From NCBI GenBank assembly GCA_009920765.1, contig RFZJ01000012.1:1-63656 (forward strand): a stretch of DNA of 63,656 nucleotides, read 5' to 3'. How positions within the stretch are numbered: the stretch's first letter is position 1; each line of letters opens with the position of its first letter. A model generated the notes under the pieces. It was not told where the DNA came from, did no database searches, and was given only the letters and a program-made list of their open reading frames with translations. Positions 27,242 through 36,340 of this stretch are shown here, piece by piece. The stretch is from Planctomycetota bacterium (GTDB taxonomy: Bacteria; Planctomycetota; Planctomycetia; Gemmatales; Gemmataceae). The position numbers and the translations under genes are program-made.

Positions 27242-28389
27242 ATAGCAATTCCTTTGGTACAAATTCTGGCCCAATGGATACTCATGCAATCAGGCGATCC
27301 CGCATACCACGCCAGAAGTATTTTCCCGTTAGAAACATTGCAAAGGGCGGGATGCCCGAAACTCCATTTCGCCATATCTTCCCAGTACTGTTTAAAATCA
27401 ATATCCGCAACCCCCTGGGAAAGCAGGGCCTGCTCATCATGGGTATGAACAACTAATCGATTATTAAGAGGCCAAGACTGGCCCCCATCGGAAGAAAGCC
27501 AAAGAGTTAGAGTTCCAGGCTTATTTCTATCAACCACAAAAGCAACTAAGTGGCCGTTGGGCAAAAGGCAGGGCGAGGCAATCTGCCCAGGCATGGAAGT
27601 TTGTTGAACCGGGCCACAAAACAAGGATGAGCCAGAAACCATTCCCTTGAGAAAATGAACCGGGAGATCACATTTTTGTCGAAGATGGTGAGTCCAGAAA
27701 AAAGCAAAAAACTCGCCATCGTTTCTACCTTTACAAAGCCTTTGGTCCCAATAATAAATTTCATGCCTTGGATGCTGGGCAACCAGAAGCGGTTTGGAAA
27801 AAGTGTGCCCCCCGTCCGAAGAGATCAGCAACCATGCACCATGCATCTTATCCGCAGTATCGTCAAACTCCTTGTAACTTTCAAATGGGACTGCAATAAC
27901 CCCATTTTTCCATTTGATAACCGGGCCTGTAAAAGAACAACCTTTCAAATCCCCGGTGGAAACTTTACTCCACTCACTCCACGTAAGTCCTTCATCTTGG
28001 GATACGCAAACAAGTTGTTTAGATTTTAAGATACCCTCGGTAAGTGGGTCGAATAAAGGACGATTAGGTTCACTTCGATCAAACCAGGTTGCAAAAAGAA
28101 GAATTCTTCCCGGAAATACTTCAACCATTTCAGCAGTGCTCAAGGAACCAGGCACACCATCCACCAGAGTTTCGAAGATTTTATCAATGTTCCTCCAAGT
28201 TTTACCATGGTCAGTAGACCTGCATATTTTTATGGTGCTGGAAACATCGTGCTTCTTGGGCCCGTTTTGAAATCCACAAAGGACTGTTCCGGAATCAAGC
28301 ACACAAAGCGTGGTAAAAAAAGAAATTCGTTCTTGGAAACATCCCAATGAACCATCAAAGACCAAACCTTTTTCTTCTAGCAAAAGCAT
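27238..28389 (-). CDS. Cytoplasmic sialidase-like Asp-box (BNR) protein
   Basis: A 383-residue six-bladed propeller of the sialidase superfamily. Four Asp-boxes are readable: STDHGKTW, SQDEGLTW, SSDGGHTF and SSDGGQSW. No signal peptide is present, unlike the second BNR-type protein of this operon, so it is predicted to be cytoplasmic. The arginine triad of true exo-sialidases cannot be confirmed by eye. It lies between the aminotransferase gene (22 bp upstream) and the amidohydrolase, which it overlaps by 4 bp. A glycosidase or sugar-acid-processing role is possible but not shown. Confidence 0.82.
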   Translation of the reverse strand: MLLLEEKGLVFDGSLGCFQERISFFTTLCVLDSGTVLCGFQNGPKKHDVSSTIKICRSTDHGKTWRNIDKIFETLVDGVPGSLSTAEMVEVFPGRILLFATWFDRSEPNRPLFDPLTEGILKSKQLVCVSQDEGLTWSEWSKVSTGDLKGCSFTGPVIKWKNGVIAVPFESYKEFDDTADKMHGAWLLISSDGGHTFSKPLLVAQHPRHEIYYWDQRLCKGRNDGEFFAFFWTHHLRQKCDLPVHFLKGMVSGSSLFCGPVQQTSMPGQIASPCLLPNGHLVAFVVDRNKPGTLTLWLSSDGGQSWPLNNRLVVHTHDEQALLSQGVADIDFKQYWEDMAKWSFGHPALCNVSNGKILLAWYAGSPDCMSIHWARICTKGIAI

Positions 28390-28410
28390 GGCCCAACTCC
28401 GGTACAGGAT

Positions 28411-29760
28411 TTATTTGACAAGCCGCTTGAAAGCATCTTTTTGCACCGAACACTCAAGAAGATCGGAGATTCGATTCTTGGCAAGCCCATCGCGGATTAT
28501 GATGAACGATTCTTTCGCAGCCTGCAGGGTTTGCCCCAACTCTGATTCTCCCTGTGCTGCATTGAGGTAAAACGAAGCGTAACCATGGCATCCACGCTTT
28601 GCCATCTCTTGGATGTAAAGTGTGACCACCTGGTTTTTTAAAATCTGATCGTTCACATTAAATTGCAGCATGGGCATCACATCGTTACCGATGCAATCAA
28701 CGTTAATCCCCACCTCATTTGCAACAATAGTTAATCTGCTTTTCAATTCTGCACCGAATTTTTGTAATTGTAATGGCACACCCCTAAGGCGAACTTCATT
28801 CATGGTGGTGAGAGCAGCCCTAAGGCCTATGGTGTCGCTCCAATAGGTGCTAGAAATGAACATCCTGCCGGCGGGCTCCATAAATTCGCGTTTGCCAACC
28901 ACCATTCCCATGGGATATCCATTGGAGATGGATTTTGCAAATACCGCCATATCAGGCGTCACGCCAAGATATTGCTGTGCACCCCCGGTACTGTAGCGAA
29001 TTCCTGCGGTGATTTCGTCCATGATAAAAACAGCGCCATATTCTTTACATAGATTTTGTACCCCTGCAAGATAACCCACCGGAGGCATGGTGGAACGCAG
29101 AGGCTCCATAATGATAGCAGCAACCTGGCCTTTGTTTTTTTCGAGTAGATCGCTCAATTCGGGGAGGTTGCCGTAGGAAAAGGGCAGGGCAGTACCCGCC
29201 AGTCCCGTTGGCACACCAATCGGCTCAATGCCGGGGAAAAGATGGGAATTCAAACTTGCTTCTTCTGAAAGATTTGCGGCAATATACCAATCATGCCAGC
29301 CATGATAACCACAAAATAATATTTTATCACGGCCTGTAACACCACGGGCGATCCTTACCGCCATCGCGCATGCCTCTCCACCACATTTCGCATACCGAAC
29401 CATCTCTGCACAGGGAATCGATCTGCATAATTCCTCAGCAAGTTGCACCTCCAATTCATGATTAACCGAGTAAGTAGTACCCAAGCTAATTTGTTTTTGA
29501 ACCGCATCATCAACCACGGGATCCGCATACCCAAGCAAAATGGAACCTATGCCACTAATCCAATCGATATATTCAAAACCATCGACATCCCAAAATCTAG
29601 CGCCCTTGGCATGAGAAGCATAAACAGGTGATACACCATAAGCCACACGGTTGGGTCTGCGGCTGATAAGCTGGGTTCCTCCAGGAATCAACTGCATTGC
29701 TCGCTCATACAATTGCATCGAGCGAGGCACTCGTGTTGGTTTGATAATCTTATCCATCAT
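28411..29760 (-). CDS. Class III aminotransferase, glutamate-1-semialdehyde aminomutase-like
   Basis: A 449-residue PLP enzyme of fold type I. The N-terminal PGGTQLISRRP, the phosphate-binding CGGEACAMAVRIAR, the YHGWHDWYI segment, the PLP-ring aspartate in FIMDEITAG and the Schiff-base lysine in FAKSISNGYPMG are all present. It resembles HemL in sequence, but its place in a catabolic operon argues for a transaminase or aminomutase acting on the pathway substrate rather than on tetrapyrrole precursors. It is located 33 bp after the SDR gene and 22 bp before the sialidase-like gene. Confidence 0.9.
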   Translation of the reverse strand: MMDKIIKPTRVPRSMQLYERAMQLIPGGTQLISRRPNRVAYGVSPVYASHAKGARFWDVDGFEYIDWISGIGSILLGYADPVVDDAVQKQISLGTTYSVNHELEVQLAEELCRSIPCAEMVRYAKCGGEACAMAVRIARGVTGRDKILFCGYHGWHDWYIAANLSEEASLNSHLFPGIEPIGVPTGLAGTALPFSYGNLPELSDLLEKNKGQVAAIIMEPLRSTMPPVGYLAGVQNLCKEYGAVFIMDEITAGIRYSTGGAQQYLGVTPDMAVFAKSISNGYPMGMVVGKREFMEPAGRMFISSTYWSDTIGLRAALTTMNEVRLRGVPLQLQKFGAELKSRLTIVANEVGINVDCIGNDVMPMLQFNVNDQILKNQVVTLYIQEMAKRGCHGYASFYLNAAQGESELGQTLQAAKESFIIIRDGLAKNRISDLLECSVQKDAFKRLVK

Positions 29761-29793
29761 TGGAATCTTTCTAATTCTAAAAAACGGAAAACT

Positions 29794-30606
29794 CTACCAG
29801 GATGTCCAGCCCCCATCGATGATCAAATTTTGCCCCGTCATATAACTGCTGGCATCAGATGCAAGGAAAACAATCGCGCCCTTGAGCTCTGCGGGCATTC
29901 CCATTCGCCCCATTGGAGACTTTGCATTTAGCCTTTCAATCAATGCCCTTGGTGCCTTGGCAGCAGGAAAGGGACCTGGACTCAGACAGTTGACACGAAT
30001 TTTTTCCTTCGCCCAATAAACTGCCAGATGTCTCGTCAGATGAACCACGGAACCTTTAAGCGCATGGTATGCCGCTGGACTGGCAGCACATATCCCCTCG
30101 TAAACATCAGGATAGGAACCAACACTCCCATACATTGAACCCAGCATGATGATGCTTGCTTGATGTTTATTCCCAACTGCATGATCTCGCAAATGTCTTG
30201 CGAGTAAAAAATAGCCTGTTGCATTTGCAAGCTGCTTTTGAAATTGTTCCCCAGTCACGGTTTCCCAATCAGCGCTGAGGGGATCATGCCCATTATTAAC
30301 AAGAATATCCAATCGGCCCACCTGGCTGACCGCATCTTTAAATCCAAGATCCACCGAAGTTTCATCAAGCTGGTCGATTGCAACAGCAAGATGATTCCCC
30401 CTCTGATGACCAGCAAGGGAATCTGCAACTTGCTGGGCCTTACCGAGAGTTCTGGAGGAAATGACAACCCGGGCACCAGCTTCCGCAAGTGCGCGGGCCA
30501 TTGCTGAACCTAAATGCCCGGTACCGCCAGTAATAAGGGCATTTTTCCCTGAAAGATCGAACAACTGTTGCACCGATTGTTCAGAAGACAAGGGATCATT
30601 AGCCAA
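29794..30606 (-). CDS. Short-chain dehydrogenase/reductase (SDR)
   Basis: A 270-residue classical SDR. The nucleotide-binding TGGTGHLGSAMA motif lies near residues 26-37, NNG (VNNGHD) at about 107, a catalytic serine in LGSMYG, and the Tyr-x-x-x-Lys pair in YHALK. The C-terminal IDGGWTSW is typical. It should oxidise a hydroxyl group or reduce a carbonyl with NAD(P). The position between the HEAT-repeat gene (29 bp upstream) and the aminotransferase gene (33 bp downstream) suggests that it may produce the keto group that is then aminated, or the reverse. Confidence 0.93.
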   Translation of the reverse strand: MANDPLSSEQSVQQLFDLSGKNALITGGTGHLGSAMARALAEAGARVVISSRTLGKAQQVADSLAGHQRGNHLAVAIDQLDETSVDLGFKDAVSQVGRLDILVNNGHDPLSADWETVTGEQFQKQLANATGYFLLARHLRDHAVGNKHQASIIMLGSMYGSVGSYPDVYEGICAASPAAYHALKGSVVHLTRHLAVYWAKEKIRVNCLSPGPFPAAKAPRALIERLNAKSPMGRMGMPAELKGAIVFLASDASSYMTGQNLIIDGGWTSW

Positions 30607-30635
30607 GAGGCACCATCCTTTTGTTCATGCTTTGA

Positions 30636-31517
30636 TTATTTGTTTAGGTTTGTGAGTACAATCAAGGACTGGGAAGCCCGAACACGCACATCTAAAATCG
30701 GATCATCCAAAAGTTTTGAAAGTTTATCGACATACTGGGTACAAGATGCAAGGCCTGCATGCTCTGCAGATGCGGTTCGAATTCCGGCATCCTGCGATCC
30801 CAGATAAACCCCCAGATCTTCGCATCCTTTTTTATCACCTAACATTGCGAGTGCGTTTGCAATGTTTGAACGCGCACCCATATCTGTTTCTTTATCGAGA
30901 AGCGTGAGTAATTTGGGAACTTCGCTTTTGGCACCCAGCCTAGCCAAGGAAAACACTACGGTGTTTCTCACCAGCTTATCATTGGAATTCAACTCCTGGG
31001 CAAGAAATGCCATTGCGGTCTTATCACCCGACTTTGCCAATGCTGCTGCAGCATACAATCGCAATTGAACGATATCTTTTTGTTCAAAAGCAATAGTCAG
31101 CGATTTTCCATCACCCATCTGTCCCAGCTTAAAAAGGCTTTCAGCGGCATGAATTCTTCCAATCGATTTGGAATCATTCAAAACATCAAAAAGTACTGAA
31201 AGAGCACTTTGGTCGCCCGCACGGACAAGTTCTCTTGCAAGCCCGCATCGTTTCTGATCATTGGTTTCACGGGGGAGTTTTTGCTTGAGCGAGGCAATAA
31301 CTTCTTTGCCTTTTCCTGCAATGGTCAGAGCTTCAGCAGCATGCATGGAAGGCCAGAACTCCTCTGATTCCAATCCTTTTTCCAATACTCGCAAACTCCG
31401 TTCGCGCAATTGTGCATACATGTTGACAATCTCCTTTTTTTCAAATTCCGTTGCTGCAGATTGTTCAGGAGTCAATGCAACCAATGCCCAGAAAAAAATT
31501 ACGATGATTCTGCACAT
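30636..31517 (-). CDS. Secreted HEAT-repeat protein
   Basis: A 293-residue protein with a short signal peptide (IIVIFFWALVALTPEQSAA) and about seven HEAT-like alpha-hairpins. Examples are SIGRIHAAESLFKLGQMGD, LRLYAAAALAKSGD and GARSNIANALAMLGD. Such repeats are scaffolds and show no catalytic residues. AAAGGGGAAGCTTATG gives a clear start. It is embedded in the catabolic operon between the dioxygenase and SDR genes, an odd place for an exported scaffold. It may assist uptake or be a passenger. Confidence 0.82.
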   Translation of the reverse strand: MCRIIVIFFWALVALTPEQSAATEFEKKEIVNMYAQLRERSLRVLEKGLESEEFWPSMHAAEALTIAGKGKEVIASLKQKLPRETNDQKRCGLARELVRAGDQSALSVLFDVLNDSKSIGRIHAAESLFKLGQMGDGKSLTIAFEQKDIVQLRLYAAAALAKSGDKTAMAFLAQELNSNDKLVRNTVVFSLARLGAKSEVPKLLTLLDKETDMGARSNIANALAMLGDKKGCEDLGVYLGSQDAGIRTASAEHAGLASCTQYVDKLSKLLDDPILDVRVRASQSLIVLTNLNK

Positions 31518-31575
31518 AAGCTTCCCCTTTAAACATCCAACAATAAAAACTCTTTAGTTAAATCCTTCTTCCAAC

Positions 31576-32343
31576 CTAATTAATTTTGACCCCTAATTCC
31601 TGATGCTGCTGGTTTGCAGAATCCAAATACCTTCTATATGCATCCTCATCTCTAACACAGCTTACACCTTTGAAAACCAAGCCAAAACTCCGTCTATGCC
31701 GGGTTGTGGATTTGTTTGCATTCGCCCTGTGAATCGTATTGCCATGGTGGATCAGCACATCACCAGGCTGTGCATAAATTGGGACTTCGCCTATAAGATC
31801 CATCTCGCCAAAATCCGAAATCCCCTGCGAGAAGCCCAAAGTTTTTGTGCGTGAGTGATGCCTGATCCCACGCAAATGCGAACCCTTCACATATCTTAAA
31901 CATCCGTTTTCTTCGTCAACCGTATCCAATGCCAGCCACATGGTCAGCACCTGGCTTGGTTTCAAACAAAAATAATAATTATCTTGGTGAGGTGGGGTCG
32001 CATGATTGGTGTTGGGTGGTTTGTTAAACCATTCTGCACCCGACGGGGTTTGGGTTTTCTCACCCAGCAAAGCTTCTGCAGTTTCACGCCATAATGGATG
32101 TTGCAGATAATCCTTGAAGAAGGCATCCTGTTCAATGCGATGTAATTGCTTCAAAGTTTCAGGGCGCTGCCTGTCCTCATAAAAAGCATCACTTTCTGCA
32201 ACATAAGGTACCACATCCCGCACATATCGATCGAGGTTATCTTTGAGGGATTGTAAATGGGCTCCTTTAAGAAATTCCCTGACAACGACAAAACCCTCTT
32301 TTTCAAATTCCGATTTTAACTGAGCAAAAATCATCTCATTCAT
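31576..32343 (-). CDS. Phytanoyl-CoA dioxygenase (PhyH) family protein
   Basis: A protein of about 255 residues of the Fe(II)/2-oxoglutarate-dependent PhyH family. The metal triad is visible: HQD in PPHQDNYYF and the distal histidine in NTIHRANANKS, followed by the arginine (RHRRSFGL) that binds 2-oxoglutarate. It would hydroxylate a small organic substrate. ATG 32343 overlaps the stop of the Gfo/Idh/MocA gene (ATGA), which indicates translational coupling; ATG 32334 is an alternative with better spacing from AAGG. Its presence suggests that the operon's substrate needs oxidative activation, or cleavage of a C-H bond next to a heteroatom. Confidence 0.9.
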   Translation of the reverse strand: MNEMIFAQLKSEFEKEGFVVVREFLKGAHLQSLKDNLDRYVRDVVPYVAESDAFYEDRQRPETLKQLHRIEQDAFFKDYLQHPLWRETAEALLGEKTQTPSGAEWFNKPPNTNHATPPHQDNYYFCLKPSQVLTMWLALDTVDEENGCLRYVKGSHLRGIRHHSRTKTLGFSQGISDFGEMDLIGEVPIYAQPGDVLIHHGNTIHRANANKSTTRHRRSFGLVFKGVSCVRDEDAYRRYLDSANQQHQELGVKIN

Positions 32344-33344
32344 CCTTGCATAATAGAGACCCAAGACCCAGTTTCCACGCTTTTTAAAATTGCAAGATTC
32401 ACCTTGAGGGTTTGAATCGCATCCACAAGGGGGCACACCTGCTTTTTAACACCCTCAGCTTCATCAAGAAAATGGTTGGCCTGACGAACAAACAAGGTAT
32501 CACGCTCAAGAGGGCCCGCAAATTCATCATGCCAAGCATTACCCGGTTCGCTGATCCAACGCCAGCGGTTTTCATGATATTCAAACCTTACCGTTCCCTT
32601 CTCACATATCACGGTGATGGTGTTTTCATTGGGAGACTGATGCTGATTAAGAGAAAAAGAACCCAGGATGGCCCCGTGGCGTGTGATGACATTGACAGTA
32701 TCCTCCACCTGGACGCCCTGCAATGCAAGATGAGAAGCATCCGCCACAAGTCTTTGAACAGGGCCTACAAGCCATTCCACCGCATTAACAACATGAGTAA
32801 GGGCATCTTGAATTGCTCCGCCCCCCGATTGATGCTGCGTGTAATAAGTATCCCGATATGCCGGCCTGTAAAAAGCAAAGTCCTGGCCTGAAACCGCTAC
32901 AACCTGTAGAGGTTTTCCAAACCTGCCCGAGTGAAGTGCCTGCCGCATTTCTGATAAGCCAGGATGCATACGATATACATAAGCCACCGAGGCAATTACT
33001 TTTTTCTCTGCCACCAAAGCTTGAAAGTCATTCACTCCCTCAAGCAATGTGGATAAAGGTTTCTCTATCAAAACATTGCAGCCTTGCATCACGACCCGGG
33101 TTGCCATGGATATATGCAAATGAGCGGGCGTTGCAATAACCACAGCAAAGGGCAGGCTATCAAGTGCTTCTTCAATTGATGAAAAATATTTCTTGATGTT
33201 ATAGCGTTGCGCCACTTCAAGGCGTTTTTGCTGGCTGACTTCACAAAGCGAAACTTCGACCCGCCCTGTATTGGTAAAACACCGGACATGCCTTTCGCCT
33301 ATCGATCCTGCACCGACAACCAGGAGATTACGTTTTTCAGGCAT
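32340..33344 (-). CDS. Gfo/Idh/MocA family oxidoreductase
   Basis: A 334-residue NAD(P)-dependent dehydrogenase. The Rossmann motif VVGAGSIGERHV is at the N-terminus, the family's EKP motif is present (LIEKPLST), and a C-terminal alpha/beta domain follows. Members usually oxidise sugars, inositols or their acids. ATG 33344 lies inside the end of the aldolase gene (8-bp overlap) and its stop overlaps the PhyH start, so aldolase, dehydrogenase and dioxygenase form a coupled trio. An upstream in-frame ATG at 33410 would add residues without similarity to the family. Confidence 0.92.
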   Translation of the reverse strand: MPEKRNLLVVGAGSIGERHVRCFTNTGRVEVSLCEVSQQKRLEVAQRYNIKKYFSSIEEALDSLPFAVVIATPAHLHISMATRVVMQGCNVLIEKPLSTLLEGVNDFQALVAEKKVIASVAYVYRMHPGLSEMRQALHSGRFGKPLQVVAVSGQDFAFYRPAYRDTYYTQHQSGGGAIQDALTHVVNAVEWLVGPVQRLVADASHLALQGVQVEDTVNVITRHGAILGSFSLNQHQSPNENTITVICEKGTVRFEYHENRWRWISEPGNAWHDEFAGPLERDTLFVRQANHFLDEAEGVKKQVCPLVDAIQTLKVNLAILKSVETGSWVSIMQG

Positions 33345-34164
33345 TGTATTTTTCCAAAAGTGCAGCTTCCCTGGCAAGAAGATTATCGAAGGTAAAACCC
33401 AGGGGTGCATAGCGTTGCTGAATCGCCTCCATGCCCTGTTTAACCATTATGATATCAGCACCATGGCAAATAAACTTAGCCCCCAGATCCATCAACATTT
33501 TAGTATGTTCAGGTGTTCCACTAACTGTGCCCCACCACTTTCCAGCATTCCTGGCAGCACTTGCAACCCGCTTGTAAGCATCAGTAATGATGGGATGTGT
33601 AAACTGGTAGGGGATACCTGCAACCACGCTAAGATCGCCCGGCCCTAGCATGACGACATCAATCCCAGGAACCTTGGCAATCGCGTCTGCCTGCTCCAAT
33701 GCCTTCGGGGATTCCAGTTGTGCAATTAATAATGTGTGATCATTTGCAGCTTTAAGGTAAGGCGTCATAGGCATCGCACAATAAGGATTGTCACCATTGG
33801 CACCATCCACCCCGCGTTCGCCCTGGGGGGCAAACTTGGCAAAACGAACAAGCTCTGCGGCCTCTTCAGCGCTTTCACAACGGGGATACATGATGCCTTG
33901 TGCGCCCGCCTCCAAGATTCTTCCCATACGCATGAACTCGCCCTTTGCTGGCCGTGCGATAATATCCGATTTCCCGACCCGTGCAGCACGCATAAGGTTG
34001 GAAGCTGTTTCGTCACTGGTTGAATGGTGCTCCAAATCAAGCCATATTCCGTCAAATCCCATCAAGCTGACGAGCTCGTAAACAGAAGGGTCTATGAAAT
34101 GGCAACAAGTAATGAGCGCTGTTTCGCCCTTACGCAACTTTTCTTTAACTTTGCTAAATCTCAT
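33337..34164 (-). CDS. HpcH/HpaI-type class II aldolase
   Basis: A 275-residue aldolase of the HpcH/HpaI/GarL/RhmA group. These enzymes split 2-keto-3-deoxy acids to pyruvate plus an aldehyde, using a divalent metal. Family motifs are readable: WLDLEHH (base-forming histidine region), RPAKGEF, LESPKALEQ (metal Glu) and MLGPGDLS (metal Asp). The choice between sugar-acid and aromatic-derived substrates cannot be made from sequence. Pyruvate as a product would let the operon feed central metabolism. It overlaps the dehydrogenase start by 8 bp. Confidence 0.92.
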   Translation of the reverse strand: MRFSKVKEKLRKGETALITCCHFIDPSVYELVSLMGFDGIWLDLEHHSTSDETASNLMRAARVGKSDIIARPAKGEFMRMGRILEAGAQGIMYPRCESAEEAAELVRFAKFAPQGERGVDGANGDNPYCAMPMTPYLKAANDHTLLIAQLESPKALEQADAIAKVPGIDVVMLGPGDLSVVAGIPYQFTHPIITDAYKRVASAARNAGKWWGTVSGTPEHTKMLMDLGAKFICHGADIIMVKQGMEAIQQRYAPLGFTFDNLLAREAALLEKYNA

Positions 34165-34210
34165 GCAACTACTCTTTCACCTTCAAGGTGGTTTAGGGTT
34201 ATGGATTCTT

Positions 34211-35128
34211 TTAATCCGGTGACGGAATCCAATGGGGTAATCGTTCACCAAGCAACTTTACAAACATATCAAACTGTTGATCCGTTGAACCAACATAAGG
34301 GGGTAAGAGACGAAGGGGAAAATCGGGATGGTACATTTTTTCAAACAACTTATCATACGAACCATCAATCTTTCCGATAGGGACAGCTTCAAAAAGGGTT
34401 TTAAGAATCAAATCACATTCCCTTGAAAATTCCGTCAATGCGTTGATATCCCTGAGTCTACCCGCATCAAAATGAGTTTTTAGTTTCGGCCAGTTCATTA
34501 CAAAGGATGCAAGAATCCCACATTCCCCGAACAAAGATCCATGCACATAACCCTTCTCAGAGAAGAAATGCTGCAACTGGGTTGCATCTTCCTGAAGACT
34601 CTGGATATGCGCCAAGGAATCACCAGTATTTTTAGTTGCAACCAGATTCGGAAACATTGTTGCAAGCTTGCCATATTCTCGGCCAGTAACCAAACGCTTT
34701 GTCCTTGGCAGGTTGTAATGCATGAATTTACAGTCGCTAAATCTGCCACATAGTAATTCAAAAAATTTGAATAATTCGAAATCATCAAGGGCTCCCCACG
34801 AGGGAAGTGATATCTGGAATAATTTGACACCCCTGGATATGCAGCGTTCGATACGCTCAATCATGGTGACCAGAGAAAGGCTTATAATGCCAACCATGGG
34901 TTCTGCGCCCACTTGCCGCATTTCTTCTGAAAAAGCATAAACAATGCGATCAAACTGGGTATCGGAAACGGCATAACCTTCGCCCGCAGTACCAAACAAA
35001 TAAAGATGAGAAGTCCCGCGTTTCAAGGTGGAGCGAATGCTGCGCCTGAAAACAGCTTCGAGAAAATGGCCATCAGTATCCCAAGGCACACAACAAGTAG
35101 ACATTATGCAAGCAGGATAACGCTTCAT
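34211..35128 (-). CDS. DapA/NanA-family aldolase or dehydratase
   Basis: A 305-residue class I TIM-barrel lyase of the dihydrodipicolinate synthase/N-acetylneuraminate lyase family. GTAGEGYAV is the substrate-carboxylate loop, HYNLP carries the catalytic tyrosine and VATKNTGD the Schiff-base lysine. ATG 35128 is preferred: GGAGG sits 5 bp upstream, inside the last codons of the preceding gene, whose stop ends 1 bp earlier. The family includes sialic acid lyase, 2-keto-3-deoxygluconate aldolase, keto-deoxy-pentonate dehydratase and a hydroxyproline-pathway deaminase. The sequence is divergent, so none of these is assigned. Confidence 0.88.
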   Translation of the reverse strand: MKRYPACIMSTCCVPWDTDGHFLEAVFRRSIRSTLKRGTSHLYLFGTAGEGYAVSDTQFDRIVYAFSEEMRQVGAEPMVGIISLSLVTMIERIERCISRGVKLFQISLPSWGALDDFELFKFFELLCGRFSDCKFMHYNLPRTKRLVTGREYGKLATMFPNLVATKNTGDSLAHIQSLQEDATQLQHFFSEKGYVHGSLFGECGILASFVMNWPKLKTHFDAGRLRDINALTEFSRECDLILKTLFEAVPIGKIDGSYDKLFEKMYHPDFPLRLLPPYVGSTDQQFDMFVKLLGERLPHWIPSPD

Positions 35129-35129
35129 T

Positions 35130-36299
35130 TCATCCTCCATTAAAGAATGAACTTAAATACAATCCTGCAATAAAATCATCTGCACCAAAAACATTTGGGG
35201 CAATAGCATGCACTTCCTTATCAAAAACAGCGCTTGAACTACTTGGCAGAATAACTTTCCCATAAGGGTTAGTTACAAGGGAAACCTTCTTGTTTACATC
35301 GCCTGCATCAGAGCTTTTTTCCTCTTTGCCGGGAAGCAAGGGTATCTTTACCTTTGCAAAGTAGATGTTTGTCTTGCCTTCATGGGAGGAATAATAACTG
35401 ATCCAAAGCAATCCATCCTTGAAAACAAGGCCTGCGTAACTGGTATCACCGCCCGAGGGAAGGGTAAGAAATTCCTTGAGTGAACCTAATTTGGGATCAA
35501 CCCAGCAAAGAGCTGTACGAACTTTTTTATCGTAAAGCCTGACTACAGCAACCAGCCTGCCGTCAGGTAGAAGAATCATATGTGGACCGCCAATGCGGGT
35601 GCCAAGATCTTTCCACTCCCATTTGTTAAAAGGCGCATTCGAGATGCCTATCAAGGCGTTGTTTGGTTTCCCATCACGCCTTAGCAAACAATAGGCGGTA
35701 TCTTTATCAAACACGATCGAAGTTTCATTTGGATAACCAACTTCAAACAACCTTTCAACGAGGGTATCAAACTTTTTGCCATCCTTACTGGAATACAGCC
35801 TGACAGATTGATCCTTGGCACAACCATATCCAACGCCATAAGCCGCCCCTTTGTACCAGGTGGCACGCCAAAGCCAAAAATCAGGATCACCAATTTCATA
35901 TTTATCACTCCAAACCTTGCCATCCTTTGAAAACCAGGCAAGCGATTGATGCGTATGCTTCGATTTATCATGCAATGCCTCTGCACCGCAGAGCATGAGT
36001 TGCCCATCGGGAGTGATGGTGATCTTCGCATCGCGGAGGTCAGAGTTGCTGGATTTGATAAGTGCCGCAGATTCCCAATTCTCACCATCCAACGAAGATA
36101 TTACACGCAAAGCCCCATCGGGTGAGACATGCCCCTTGCCCTCACGAAAGACACAGTACCAGCGATCCTTAAAATAAACCAAATCAGTAAAAGCATTATG
36201 AGGCGCCTTGTCCCATATCTTCTTTTGCATGATGATTGAAGGTTCATCGGCAAGTACCATCCCGCCACAAAGTAAAAGTCCAAAAATCAAACCTTTCAT
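35130..36299 (-). CDS. Secreted sialidase-superfamily (BNR-like) protein
   Basis: A 389-residue protein with a signal peptide (GLIFGLLLCGGMVLA) and a sialidase-like propeller. Asp-box-like segments include SSLDGENW, FSKDGKVW and SSKDGKKF, and repeated blades follow (LPDGRLVAVVRLYDKKV). AAAGGAG lies 7 bp before ATG 36299. It could release or bind the substrate outside the cytoplasm, in line with the symporter at the head of the operon. The catalytic Arg triad, Tyr and Asp of exo-sialidases were not confirmed, so 'sialidase' describes the fold only. Confidence 0.8.
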   Translation of the reverse strand: MKGLIFGLLLCGGMVLADEPSIIMQKKIWDKAPHNAFTDLVYFKDRWYCVFREGKGHVSPDGALRVISSLDGENWESAALIKSSNSDLRDAKITITPDGQLMLCGAEALHDKSKHTHQSLAWFSKDGKVWSDKYEIGDPDFWLWRATWYKGAAYGVGYGCAKDQSVRLYSSKDGKKFDTLVERLFEVGYPNETSIVFDKDTAYCLLRRDGKPNNALIGISNAPFNKWEWKDLGTRIGGPHMILLPDGRLVAVVRLYDKKVRTALCWVDPKLGSLKEFLTLPSGGDTSYAGLVFKDGLLWISYYSSHEGKTNIYFAKVKIPLLPGKEEKSSDAGDVNKKVSLVTNPYGKVILPSSSSAVFDKEVHAIAPNVFGADDFIAGLYLSSFFNGG

Positions 36300-36340
36300 A
36301 CCAACTCCTTTATTTTTTAATGCAACCAAGGGTATAACAA

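Noticed and set aside
28411..29760. Naming the aminotransferase hemL
   Set aside because: Similarity to glutamate-1-semialdehyde aminomutase is real but the operon context is catabolic and no tetrapyrrole genes are present.
34211..35128. Naming the lyase dapA or nanA
   Set aside because: Only family-level motifs are visible; the sequence is divergent and neither lysine synthesis nor a full sialic acid pathway is encoded nearby.
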